From Paracidovorax wautersii (GTDB taxonomy: Bacteria > Pseudomonadota > Gammaproteobacteria > Burkholderiales > Burkholderiaceae_C), in NCBI RefSeq assembly GCF_900113035.1, contig NZ_FONX01000003.1, positions 213,860 through 277,859 of the forward strand: a DNA stretch of 64,000 nt. Direction: 5' to 3'. Below, one piece after another: positions 27,993 to 36,194 of this stretch (its first letter is position 1; each line of letters starts with the position of its first letter). Position numbers and translations under genes: made by a program. The notes beneath the pieces are model-generated. The model was not told the origin of the DNA, did not search any database, and worked only from the letters and a program-made list of their open reading frames with translations.

Positions 27993-30560
27993 ATGCCACC
28001 CCGCCGCTGGCAGCCATCGCTGCGCCTGGCCATCGCCCTGCCGATGGCATTGCTGTTCGCCTGCACCGTCGGGCTGATGGCGGTCAGCCAGCACCAGCAG
28101 GTGCAGGCCTTGATCGACCAGGAGAGCGTGCGGCTGCTCAGCGCCATCACCTCCACGGCGAACAGCCGCCTGTCCAGCTATCTCGACGCGCCCTTCCAGG
28201 CGCAGCGCACCATGGCCGACGCCATCGCGCGCGAAGACCTCTACCGCCCGGGCGACATGCGCCACATCGCGGGCTACCTGCTCGATGCCGTCTCGCGGCG
28301 CTATGAGGAATACGCCCAGATCGGCCTGATGGGCTTCGGCAGCCGGGACGGCTGCTACGTCGCGGCACGCCGCACGCAAGGCCTGCAGCTCATCGTGCAG
28401 GACCGCAGCACCGGCGGCCACCTGAACATCTACCGGGGCGCCGACACCCGGGAGCTGTCCCGCTCCATCGAAGGGTTCGACCCCACCCGCAGGCCCTGGT
28501 ACGTGGCCGCCGCGCAGGCCGGCCGCTCCGTCTGGTCGCCGGTGTACACCACCGTCAGCAAGCAGGGCGACGTGATCCTGTCCGCCACCACGCCCGTGGT
28601 GGTGCGCGGCGAGACGGTGGGCGTGGTCGGTGCCGACATCCGGCTGGACGCGCTGCACCAGTTCCTGCGCGACGAGCCGCTGCGCGGCAACGGCATCATC
28701 TTCATCACCGAGCCCGACGGCCTGCTGGTCGCGCAGAGCGAGCCGGAGGCCGTCATGGGCGAGCGCACCGGCTCATCGCCGCTTGCGCCGCGCGCACGGC
28801 GGGCCGCGGCGAGCAGCGCCAACCCGCTGATCCAGGCCGCGGCATCGCACCTGGCCGCCGCCACGCGCGGCGACGCCAGCTTCAGCATCCAGCAGAACGG
28901 CGCGGTGTATTTCGGCCGCGTCAGCCGCTTCACCGGCGCTCCCGGGCTCGACTGGCGCATGGTCGTGCTGCTGCCCGAATCCGACCTGCTGGGCGACACG
29001 CGCACCCGGCTGCGCTACCGCACGGCAGCCGCCGTGCTGGGCGCCGTGCTGGCCCTGCTGGCAGCGCTCTGGGCCGTGCAGCGGGTGTCCCGCCCCATCC
29101 TGCAGACGGCCGAGGCGGCGAACCGGCTGGCGCAGGGCGACTGGTCGGCCGTGCCCGTCGAGCGGGACTGGCTGCGGGAGACCGCCACCCTCTCGCAGGC
29201 CTTCAACCGCATGGCCTCGCAGCTGCAGCAGTCCTTCGGCCAGTTGCGCGACCAGCTGCTGACCGACCAGCTCACCGGCCTGCTGACCCGCCGCGGCCTG
29301 CTGGAGCGGGCCGACTGGCATGGCGAGCGCACCGTGGCCCTCACCCTGCTCGGGCTGGACGCCTTCCGCGCGCTCAACGACAGCGTGGGCTTCAGTACCG
29401 CCGACCGCCTGCTGAAGGCGGTGGCCGACCGCCTGCGCAACCGCCTGCCCGAGCCGCTCCTGATCGCGCGCACAGCCGGCGACGAATTCGCCGTGCTGCA
29501 CCTGGGCGTGGAAGGCCTGTCGGAACAGGCCATCGGCAAGGCCGTGCTCAATCTCTTCGCCATGCCGTTCACGGCCGGCGACGACGAGCTGCAGATCAGC
29601 GCATCGGCCGGCGTGGTGGCCGGGCCGCTGCACAGCGGCGACCTGTCGGAATGGCTGCGCCGCGCCAGCATCGCCCTGGGCGAGGCCAAGCGCGGCGGCC
29701 GCAACCAGTGCGTGGTGTTCGAGGCGCCGATGATGGAGCGCTCGCTCGAACACTCCCGCCTGCTGACCGAGCTGCGCCAGGGCCTGGACCGCGAACAGCT
29801 CGTGGTGCATTACCAGCCGCTCATCGACCTGCCCACCGGCCGCGTGACCGGCGCCGAGGCGCTGGTGCGCTGGAACCATCCCACGCGCGGCCTGGTGCCG
29901 CCCAACCTGTTCATTCCGCTGGCCGAAGAGTCCGGCCTGATCCTGCCGCTGGGCGAATGGGTGCTGCGCCATGCCACGCGGGCGATCGCCGATCGTCTCG
30001 GCACGCTGCCGCCCGACTTCAACCTGCACGTGAACGTGTCGGCACGCCAGCTCATCCAGTCGGACTTCACCGCCCGGCTCAAGCAGGTGCTGCGCTCCAG
30101 CGGGCTGCCGGCCGGCCAGCTCACGCTGGAGCTGACCGAATCGCTGCGCATCGGCGATGGCGACGTGGGCACGCGCGCGCGCCTGGCCGCCATCCGCGCC
30201 ATGGGCGTGAAGATCGCCATCGACGATTTCGGCACCGGCTACTCGTCGCTGGCCTATCTGAACGACCTGCCGCTCGACTGCCTCAAGATCGACCAGCGCT
30301 TCGTGCGCACGCTGCTGCAGTCGCCGCAGGACGCGGCCATCGTCGCGTCGGTGCTCAGCCTCGCCCGCGGCCTGGGCGTGCCGGTGGTGGCCGAAGGCGT
30401 GGAAACCGAATCGCAGGCCGAGTTCCTGCGCGGCATGGGCTGCGACTCCGCCCAGGGCTACTGGCTGGGCCGGCCGGTGCCGCTGGATACGCTCAACCTC
30501 GCGTCGCGCACCATCGGCCGGCAGCCCGGCGAAGACGGCACGGGCGACATGCACGCCTGA
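27993..30560 (+). CDS. Membrane sensor with GGDEF and EAL domains (cyclic-di-GMP signalling)
   Basis: An 855-residue protein. A membrane helix at about residues 11-31 is followed by a large periplasmic Cache sensor (to about 330; 'FDPTRRPWYVAAAQAGRSVWSPVYTTVSKQGDVILSATTPV' is a typical Cache block), a second helix (about 345-367), a HAMP segment, a GGDEF domain and an EAL domain. The GGDEF motif reads AGDEF (495-499); this variant may or may not cyclise GTP. The phosphodiesterase domain looks intact: EAL at 622-624, then 'IDDFGTGYSSL' and 'VVAEGVETESQ'. The protein probably hydrolyses cyclic di-GMP in response to a small extracellular ligand. No partner gene is adjacent. Confidence 0.9.
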   Translation: MPPRRWQPSLRLAIALPMALLFACTVGLMAVSQHQQVQALIDQESVRLLSAITSTANSRLSSYLDAPFQAQRTMADAIAREDLYRPGDMRHIAGYLLDAVSRRYEEYAQIGLMGFGSRDGCYVAARRTQGLQLIVQDRSTGGHLNIYRGADTRELSRSIEGFDPTRRPWYVAAAQAGRSVWSPVYTTVSKQGDVILSATTPVVVRGETVGVVGADIRLDALHQFLRDEPLRGNGIIFITEPDGLLVAQSEPEAVMGERTGSSPLAPRARRAAASSANPLIQAAASHLAAATRGDASFSIQQNGAVYFGRVSRFTGAPGLDWRMVVLLPESDLLGDTRTRLRYRTAAAVLGAVLALLAALWAVQRVSRPILQTAEAANRLAQGDWSAVPVERDWLRETATLSQAFNRMASQLQQSFGQLRDQLLTDQLTGLLTRRGLLERADWHGERTVALTLLGLDAFRALNDSVGFSTADRLLKAVADRLRNRLPEPLLIARTAGDEFAVLHLGVEGLSEQAIGKAVLNLFAMPFTAGDDELQISASAGVVAGPLHSGDLSEWLRRASIALGEAKRGGRNQCVVFEAPMMERSLEHSRLLTELRQGLDREQLVVHYQPLIDLPTGRVTGAEALVRWNHPTRGLVPPNLFIPLAEESGLILPLGEWVLRHATRAIADRLGTLPPDFNLHVNVSARQLIQSDFTARLKQVLRSSGLPAGQLTLELTESLRIGDGDVGTRARLAAIRAMGVKIAIDDFGTGYSSLAYLNDLPLDCLKIDQRFVRTLLQSPQDAAIVASVLSLARGLGVPVVAEGVETESQAEFLRGMGCDSAQGYWLGRPVPLDTLNLASRTIGRQPGEDGTGDMHA

Positions 30561-30592
30561 GCCGGCCGCACGGCAGCCGGGCAACGAAGAAA

Positions 30593-30633
30593 TAAAGAAA
30601 GAAAAAAAGAAAAAGGCCCGGAAGATCCGGGCC
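30593..30633 (-). terminator. Rho-independent terminator after the cytochrome c gene
   Basis: On the minus strand GGCCCGGATCTTCCGGGCC (30633-30615) forms a 7-8-bp GC stem and is followed by a T-rich run (the A-rich stretch at 30593-30614 on the plus strand). It lies 43 bp past the cytochrome c stop. Confidence 0.8.
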
Positions 30634-30675
30634 CTGTGGGTGCGCAGCGCGGCAGGCGCGAAGCCCTGGCTTTCT

Positions 30676-31338
30676 TCAGCGAAAGCGCGGCTGCTGCACC
30701 ACCTGGAGGTCGCCATCCAGCGAACCGATGTAGCCCGCCATGGCCTTCAGCTCGGCATTCGTGAACTGCTTGGCGACGCCGGCCATGATGGCGTTGGAGC
30801 GGCCCACCTTGGGGTTCTTCTCGGTCTTGTACGCCTTGAGCGCGACGTAGAGATAGTCGGCATGCTGGCCGGCGATCTTGGGATAGGACGGGTCGATGGG
30901 CTGGGCGAAATTGGCGCCGTGGCAGGACACGCAGGCGCCCTTTTGCAGCAGTGCCGCCACCTGGGCGCTGGGCTCGCGGCCGGGCTTGGGCGGCGGCGCG
31001 GCATGGCCTGCGCCCTGCGCGGCGTAGTAGGCCGACACGTCGGCGATGTCCTGGTCGGAGAGCGAATCGGCGATGCCGCGCATGGTGGGATGGCGGCGGT
31101 CACCCTTTCTGTAGGCCTCCAGCGCGGAGGCGATGTAGCGCTCGCCCTGGCCGGCGATCATGGGCACCTTGTAGACCTCGGGAAAGCTCGCCTGGTAGCC
31201 CGGGATGCCGTGGCAGCCGATGCACATGGCCACCTTCTTGCTGCCGGCCTGCGCGTCGCCCTTGACGGCCTCGGCCAGCGCCACACCCGTCGCACACGCG
31301 ACAACCAAGCCGAATACCGTGTTCCGTGTCTTGTTCAT
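30676..31338 (-). CDS. Diheme cytochrome c (c4-like)
   Basis: A 220-residue exported cytochrome. A signal peptide ('MNKTRNTVFGLVVACATGVALAEA') precedes two homologous heme domains, with CIGCH near residue 39 and CVSCH near residue 137, and Met ligands in the following 'MRGIADSLSDQDIADVSAYYA' and 'AIMAGVAKQFTNAELKAMAGYIGSL' blocks. The internal duplication and length match cytochromes c4, periplasmic electron carriers to cbb3 or other oxidases. It is divergent from the MoxR gene with a 101-bp gap. Confidence 0.9.
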   Translation of the reverse strand: MNKTRNTVFGLVVACATGVALAEAVKGDAQAGSKKVAMCIGCHGIPGYQASFPEVYKVPMIAGQGERYIASALEAYRKGDRRHPTMRGIADSLSDQDIADVSAYYAAQGAGHAAPPPKPGREPSAQVAALLQKGACVSCHGANFAQPIDPSYPKIAGQHADYLYVALKAYKTEKNPKVGRSNAIMAGVAKQFTNAELKAMAGYIGSLDGDLQVVQQPRFR

Positions 31339-31439
31339 TTTGCGCGCACAATTCCGTGGGTGGTTGTCTCTCTAATGAGCAGAAATTATAGGAGGGGGCC
31401 CCCGGCCCCCTTTATCAACGATTACCCTATTCACGGCCC

Positions 31440-32294
31440 ATGAAATTCCAAGGTTCCGAGAGTTACGTCGCCACCCAAGACCTGAAACTGGCGGTCAATG
31501 CCGCCATCACGCTGCAGCGTCCGCTGCTGGTCAAGGGAGAGCCCGGCACCGGCAAGACCATGCTGGCCGAAGAGGTCGCCCGCGAGCTGGGCCTGCCGCT
31601 CTTGCAGTGGCACGTGAAGTCCACCACCAAGGCGCAGCAAGGCCTCTACGAATACGACGCGGTGAGCCGCCTGCGCGACAGCCAGCTGGGCGATGCCGAC
31701 AGCAGCGAGCGCGTGAAGGACATCCGCAACTACATCGTGCAGGGCGTGCTCTGGCAGGCCTTCACCGCCGATCAGCCGGTGGCCCTCTTGATCGACGAGA
31801 TCGACAAGGCCGACATCGAATTCCCGAACGATCTGCTGCGCGAGATCGACCGCATGGAGTTCTACTGCTACGAGACGCGCGAACTCATCCGCGCCAAGCA
31901 CCGGCCGCTGGTGTTCATCACCTCCAACAACGAGAAGGAACTGCCCGACGCCTTCCTGCGCCGCTGCTTCTTCCACTACATCAAGTTCCCCGACGCGGAC
32001 ACCATGCGCCAGATCGTGGCCGTGCACTTCCCCACGCTCAAGGGCGAACTGCTGGCCGTCGCGATGAAGACCTTCTACGACGTGCGCGCCCTGCCCGGCC
32101 TGAAGAAGAAGCCCTCCACCAGCGAGCTGATCGACTGGCTCAAGCTGCTGGTGGCCGAAGACATCCCGCTGGCCGCGCTGCAGAGCGCCGACCAGAAGGT
32201 CGCCGTGCCGCCGCTGGTGGGCGCGCTGCTCAAGAACGAGCAGGACGTGAGCCTCTTCGAGAAGCTGGTCTTCATGAACCAGCGCAACCGCTGA
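31440..32294 (+). CDS. MoxR-type AAA+ ATPase
   Basis: A 284-residue AAA+ ATPase of the MoxR family. Walker A is 'VKGEPGTGKTMLAEEVA', Walker B is 'VALLIDEIDKADIEFPNDLLREID', sensor 1 is 'FITSNNEKELPDAFLRRC'. MoxR proteins act as chaperones that mature partner complexes together with VWA-domain proteins. The partner here is the CoxE-like VWA gene at 32973, separated by a GNAT gene. Confidence 0.92.
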   Translation: MKFQGSESYVATQDLKLAVNAAITLQRPLLVKGEPGTGKTMLAEEVARELGLPLLQWHVKSTTKAQQGLYEYDAVSRLRDSQLGDADSSERVKDIRNYIVQGVLWQAFTADQPVALLIDEIDKADIEFPNDLLREIDRMEFYCYETRELIRAKHRPLVFITSNNEKELPDAFLRRCFFHYIKFPDADTMRQIVAVHFPTLKGELLAVAMKTFYDVRALPGLKKKPSTSELIDWLKLLVAEDIPLAALQSADQKVAVPPLVGALLKNEQDVSLFEKLVFMNQRNR

Positions 32295-32315
32295 CAGCCG
32301 CTGGGGAGAGAGCCC

Positions 32316-32924
32316 ATGGCAGCAGCCGCCTTCGTCGAACCCGTCACGCTGCGCGAGCGCGGCGTGCGCCTGGAACCGCTGGCCCTCGCGCATGAGGCCG
32401 GCCTGGCCGCAGCCGCCGCCGACGGCGCGCTCTGGAACCTGCGCATCACCTCGGTGCCCGAGCCCGAGAACACGCGCGCCTATATCGAAACGGCACTGCA
32501 GGGCCGTGCCGATGGGCACCGCTTCGCCTTCGCGGTGCTGGACGATGCCTCCGGCCGCGTGCTGGGCACCAGCAGCTACCACGACATCGTGCCGGCCCTC
32601 AAGCGGCTGGAGATCGGCTGGACCTGGTATGCGAAGAGCGTGCAGCGCACGCACGTCAACACCACGGCCAAGCTGCTCCTGATGGCGCATGCCTTCGACA
32701 CGCTGGGCTGCCACGTCGTGGGCTGGCGCACCGACAACTTCAACTTCGCTTCGCAGCGCGCCATCGAGCGGCTGGGCGCCAGGAAGGACGGCGTGCTGCG
32801 CGGCCACGCGCTGCGGCGCGACGGCACCATCCGCGACACCGTGATGTACAGCATGCGCAGCGGCGAATGGCCCGAGGCCCGCGCCCAGCTGCTCTATCTT
32901 TTGCAGCGCCACGCCCAGGCCTGA
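32316..32924 (+). CDS. GNAT-family N-acetyltransferase (RimJ/RimL type)
   Basis: A 202-residue acyltransferase of the RimJ/RimL-like branch. 'RGVRLEPLALAHEAGLAAA', 'GRVLGTSSYHDIVPALKRLEIGWTWYAKSVQRTHVNTTAKLLLMAHAFDTLGCHVVGWRTDNFNFASQRAIERLGARKDGVLRGH' contain the usual GNAT strand-4/helix-3 region, although the canonical R/Q-x-x-G-x-G/A acetyl-CoA loop is altered to 'VQRTHVNT', as in this subgroup. The substrate is unknown. It lies 21 bp after the MoxR gene and before the VWA gene, apparently in the same transcript. Confidence 0.85.
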   Translation: MAAAAFVEPVTLRERGVRLEPLALAHEAGLAAAAADGALWNLRITSVPEPENTRAYIETALQGRADGHRFAFAVLDDASGRVLGTSSYHDIVPALKRLEIGWTWYAKSVQRTHVNTTAKLLLMAHAFDTLGCHVVGWRTDNFNFASQRAIERLGARKDGVLRGHALRRDGTIRDTVMYSMRSGEWPEARAQLLYLLQRHAQA

Positions 32925-32972
32925 CGCGCGCAAGCGGCCATCCAGACCCTTGAACACCAGGAAGCACCGGGC

Positions 32973-34160
32973 ATGCTGATCGACTTCTTCTACACGCTGC
33001 GCGCCGCCGCGCTGCCCGTTTCGGTGAAGGAGTACCTGACGCTGCTCGAAGCCCTGCAGGCCGGCGTGGTCGGCCCCCGCTCGGAAGACGGCTGGAGCCT
33101 CGACGACTTCTACCATCTGGCCCGCACCGTGCTCGTCAAGGACGAGAAGCACTTCGACAAGTTCGACCGGGCCTTCGGCGCCTACTTCAAGGGCGTGGAG
33201 ATGGTGGCCGACTTCCGCAAGGAGATCCCGGCCGACTGGCTGCGCCAGGTGCTGGAGCGCGAGCTCACGCCCGAGCAGAAGGCCGCCATCGAGAAGATGG
33301 ACTGGGACGAGCTGATGGAGACGCTGAAGAAGCGCCTCGAAGAGCAGCAGGAACGCCACGAGGGCGGCAGCAAGTGGATCGGCACCGGCGGCACCAGCCC
33401 CTTCGGCCACGGCGGCTACAACCCGCAGGGCGTGCGCATCGGCGGTGCCGGCAAGAACAAGAGCGCGGTCAAGGTCTGGGACCAGCGCGCCTACCGCGAC
33501 TACGACGACACGCAGGAGCTGGGCACGCGCAACATCAAGATGGCGCTGCGCCGACTGCGCCGCTTCGCGCGCGAAGGCAACGCGCTGGAGCTGGACCTGG
33601 ACGACACCATCCGCAGCACGGCCGCCAACGCGGGCTACCTGGACATCAAGATGATCCCGGAGCGCCACAACAACGTGAAGCTGCTGCTGCTCATGGACGT
33701 GGGCGGCACCATGGACGAGCACGTGCAGCGCGTGGAAGAGCTCTTTTCCGCCGTCAAGAGCGAGTTCAAGCACCTGGAGTTCTATTACTTCCACAACTGC
33801 GTCTATGACTTCATGTGGAAGAACAACCGCCGCCGCTTCGCCGAGAAGTTCCCGACCTGGGACATCATCCGCAAGTACAACAAGGACTACAAGCTCGTCT
33901 TCGTGGGCGACGCGACCATGAGCCCCTACGAGATCCTGCAGCCCGGCGGCAGCGTGGAATACAACAACGAGGAAGCCGGCGCCGAATGGCTCACGCGCCT
34001 GCTGCACGCCTTCCCGCGCCATGCCTGGATCAACCCCGAGCCCCAGGGCGTGTGGCAGTACCGCCAGAGCATCGCCATCATCCAGCAGATCCTCGGCCAG
34101 CGCATGTTCCCGCTGACCCTCAAGGGCCTGGAGGAGTCCATGCGCCTATTGTCAAAATAG
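32973..34160 (+). CDS. CoxE-like VWA-domain protein
   Basis: A 395-residue cytosolic protein whose C-terminal half is a von Willebrand A domain of the CoxE type. The metal-ion site reads 'LLMDVGGTMDEHV', with Gly and Thr where classical MIDAS sites have Ser, followed by 'FYYFHNCVYDFMW' and 'LVFVGDATMSPYEI'. The N-terminal half is helical and charged. Together with the MoxR ATPase upstream it forms the usual MoxR/VWA chaperone pair, whose client is unknown. No molybdenum CO-dehydrogenase genes are adjacent. Confidence 0.88.
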   Translation: MLIDFFYTLRAAALPVSVKEYLTLLEALQAGVVGPRSEDGWSLDDFYHLARTVLVKDEKHFDKFDRAFGAYFKGVEMVADFRKEIPADWLRQVLERELTPEQKAAIEKMDWDELMETLKKRLEEQQERHEGGSKWIGTGGTSPFGHGGYNPQGVRIGGAGKNKSAVKVWDQRAYRDYDDTQELGTRNIKMALRRLRRFAREGNALELDLDDTIRSTAANAGYLDIKMIPERHNNVKLLLLMDVGGTMDEHVQRVEELFSAVKSEFKHLEFYYFHNCVYDFMWKNNRRRFAEKFPTWDIIRKYNKDYKLVFVGDATMSPYEILQPGGSVEYNNEEAGAEWLTRLLHAFPRHAWINPEPQGVWQYRQSIAIIQQILGQRMFPLTLKGLEESMRLLSK

Positions 34161-34244
34161 TCCTACGAACGGGCTGGAAGCCTGAGGGCGCGGCGCAGCA
34201 CGTTAAGCTGACACTATGCGCCACCACTCTTCGGGCCCCGTTTC

Positions 34245-36152
34245 TTGAAAGCACATCTCCCCACCGCATTCCGACTGCCCCGACCCGCCCGCCGCTGGCC
34301 CTCGCTGCTGTTGATCTGCGGGGTGCTGGCGCTGCAGGGCTGCAGCCTGCTGCCGGGCAGCAAGAAGGACGATGCCGACGGCGACGCGAACGCAACGCAG
34401 ACCCTGGGCGACGCCAACGCGCCCGATGCCTTCACGCTCAAGGTGCAGGCGCCCAAGGACATCGCCGAATACCTCACGCGCTACATGGAACTGCAGCGTT
34501 ACCGCAAGCTGCCGGGCCTGCAGGCGAGCGAACTCTCGCGCCTGCTGGGCGCGGCCGACACCAACGCTCGCGACCTGCTGGGCACCATGGGCTATTTCAG
34601 CCCCAACATCACCATCGAGATGCGCGAAAGCGCCGCGTCCGATGAGCCTCCGCGCACCATCACCGTGACGGTGGACCCGGGCCCGCGCACCGTGGTGCAG
34701 AGCGCTGACATCGGCTTCACCGGCCCGGGCGCCGATGCGCCCCGCTTCGCCAACCGGCGCGCGAGCATCCAGAACAGCTGGTCGCTGCCGCCCGGCCAGC
34801 CCTTCACGCAGGAGGCCTGGGACGGCGCCAAGTCGCAGGGCCTGCGCCAGCTGCAGACGCGGCGCTACCCCACCGCGCGCATCGATTCGAGCCGCGCCGA
34901 GATCGACGCCGACAAGAACGAGGCCAAGCTCTCCGTCACCTACGCCCCCGGGCCGGCCTACCGCTTCGGCCCGATGCGCGTCTCGGGCAGCGAGCGCTAC
35001 GACCCCGATGGCGCACGCCGCATCGCCCGCCTGCCCGAGGGCTCCGACTACAGCGAATCGGCGCTGCTCGACGCCCAGCAGCGCCTGGCCAGCAGCGGCT
35101 ACTACGACGCGGTGTTCCTCTCGCTCGACACCGACGGCTCCGACCCGCAGGCCGCACCGGTGGTCGCCCAGGTGCGCGAGGCGCCGCTGCAGAAGGTCGT
35201 CTTCGGCGTGGGCGTCTCCACCGACAGCGGCCCGCGCCTGAGCCTGGACCACGTCCACAACCGCATGCCCTGGCTGGGCTGGCGCGCCGTCAGCAAGCTG
35301 TCGGTGGACCGCAAGAACAAGCTCGCCTCCACCGAATGGACGGCGCTGCCGGAAGAATCCGGCTGGCGCTGGTTCACCGGCGCGCAGGTGCAGCGCGAGA
35401 CCACGGGCAGCTACGAGGTCAACAGCGGCCGCGTGCGCGGCGGCCGCACCAAGAGCACCGACCGCATCGACCGCAGCTACTTCCTGCAGTACGACATCGC
35501 CAAGAGCCAGGGCGAGAGCGCCCCGCCCTCCAGTTCGGCGGTCAGCGCCAACTACGGCTGGACGGGCCGCTACTTCAACAACAACACCGCCCCCACGCGC
35601 GGCTGGGGCCTGGGCGCCGAGCTGGGCGTGGGCACCACGCTGCGGCCCGAGCGCGACCCCTTCGTGCGCGCTCTGCTGCGCTGGCAGGGCTTCGTGCCGC
35701 TGGGCACGGTGGACATGGGCGAAGGCATCAAGCGCGGCAGCCGGCTGTCGCTGCGGGCCGAAGGCGGCGCCGTGCTGGCCCGCGAAGGCGCCAACATCCC
35801 CGTCACCCAGCTGTTCCTGACCGGCGGCGACACCACCGTGCGCGGCTACGGCTACCGCAAGATCGGTGCGCGCACCGACAACGACACGCTCTACGGCGGC
35901 CGCTACATGACCGTGGGCAGCGTCGAATGGCAGCGCCCCATCGAGCTGCGCGGCAACCGCACCGACTTCGAGAGCGCCGTCTTCATCGACGCCGGCGCCG
36001 TGGCCGACCACGTGGGCGACATGCAGCCCCGCGTGGGCGTGGGCGCGGGCCTGCGCTGGCGCAGCCCCGTGGGGCCGCTGCAAGCCGACGTGGCCTATGG
36101 CGTGAAGACGCAGGAGGTGCGGCTGCACCTGCGGCTGGGCTTCAGTTTCTAA
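34245..36152 (+). CDS. tamA: TamA-like outer-membrane assembly protein (Omp85 family)
   Basis: A 635-residue Omp85-family protein that with TamB helps insert autotransporters and transport lipids to the outer membrane. POTRA-type repeats fill residues about 60-310. The 16-strand barrel follows, with the Omp85 signature 'GGDTTVRGYGYRKIG' near residue 525 and a terminal Phe ('RLGFSF'). The start codon is TTG at 34245. The N-terminus is a signal peptide ending in 'LALQGCSLLPG', so Cys33 could be a lipobox, which would be unusual for a barrel protein. The tamB gene follows immediately. Confidence 0.9.
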   Translation: MKAHLPTAFRLPRPARRWPSLLLICGVLALQGCSLLPGSKKDDADGDANATQTLGDANAPDAFTLKVQAPKDIAEYLTRYMELQRYRKLPGLQASELSRLLGAADTNARDLLGTMGYFSPNITIEMRESAASDEPPRTITVTVDPGPRTVVQSADIGFTGPGADAPRFANRRASIQNSWSLPPGQPFTQEAWDGAKSQGLRQLQTRRYPTARIDSSRAEIDADKNEAKLSVTYAPGPAYRFGPMRVSGSERYDPDGARRIARLPEGSDYSESALLDAQQRLASSGYYDAVFLSLDTDGSDPQAAPVVAQVREAPLQKVVFGVGVSTDSGPRLSLDHVHNRMPWLGWRAVSKLSVDRKNKLASTEWTALPEESGWRWFTGAQVQRETTGSYEVNSGRVRGGRTKSTDRIDRSYFLQYDIAKSQGESAPPSSSAVSANYGWTGRYFNNNTAPTRGWGLGAELGVGTTLRPERDPFVRALLRWQGFVPLGTVDMGEGIKRGSRLSLRAEGGAVLAREGANIPVTQLFLTGGDTTVRGYGYRKIGARTDNDTLYGGRYMTVGSVEWQRPIELRGNRTDFESAVFIDAGAVADHVGDMQPRVGVGAGLRWRSPVGPLQADVAYGVKTQEVRLHLRLGFSF

Positions 36153-36194
36153 TCTTTCCTCTTTCCCGGACAAGGCGTGCGCGCCGAACCCCGC

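Noticed and set aside
31431..34022. An 863-codon minus-strand open frame opposite MoxR, GNAT and VWA genes
   Set aside because: Same antisense effect of high third-position GC; all three plus-strand genes have intact motifs.
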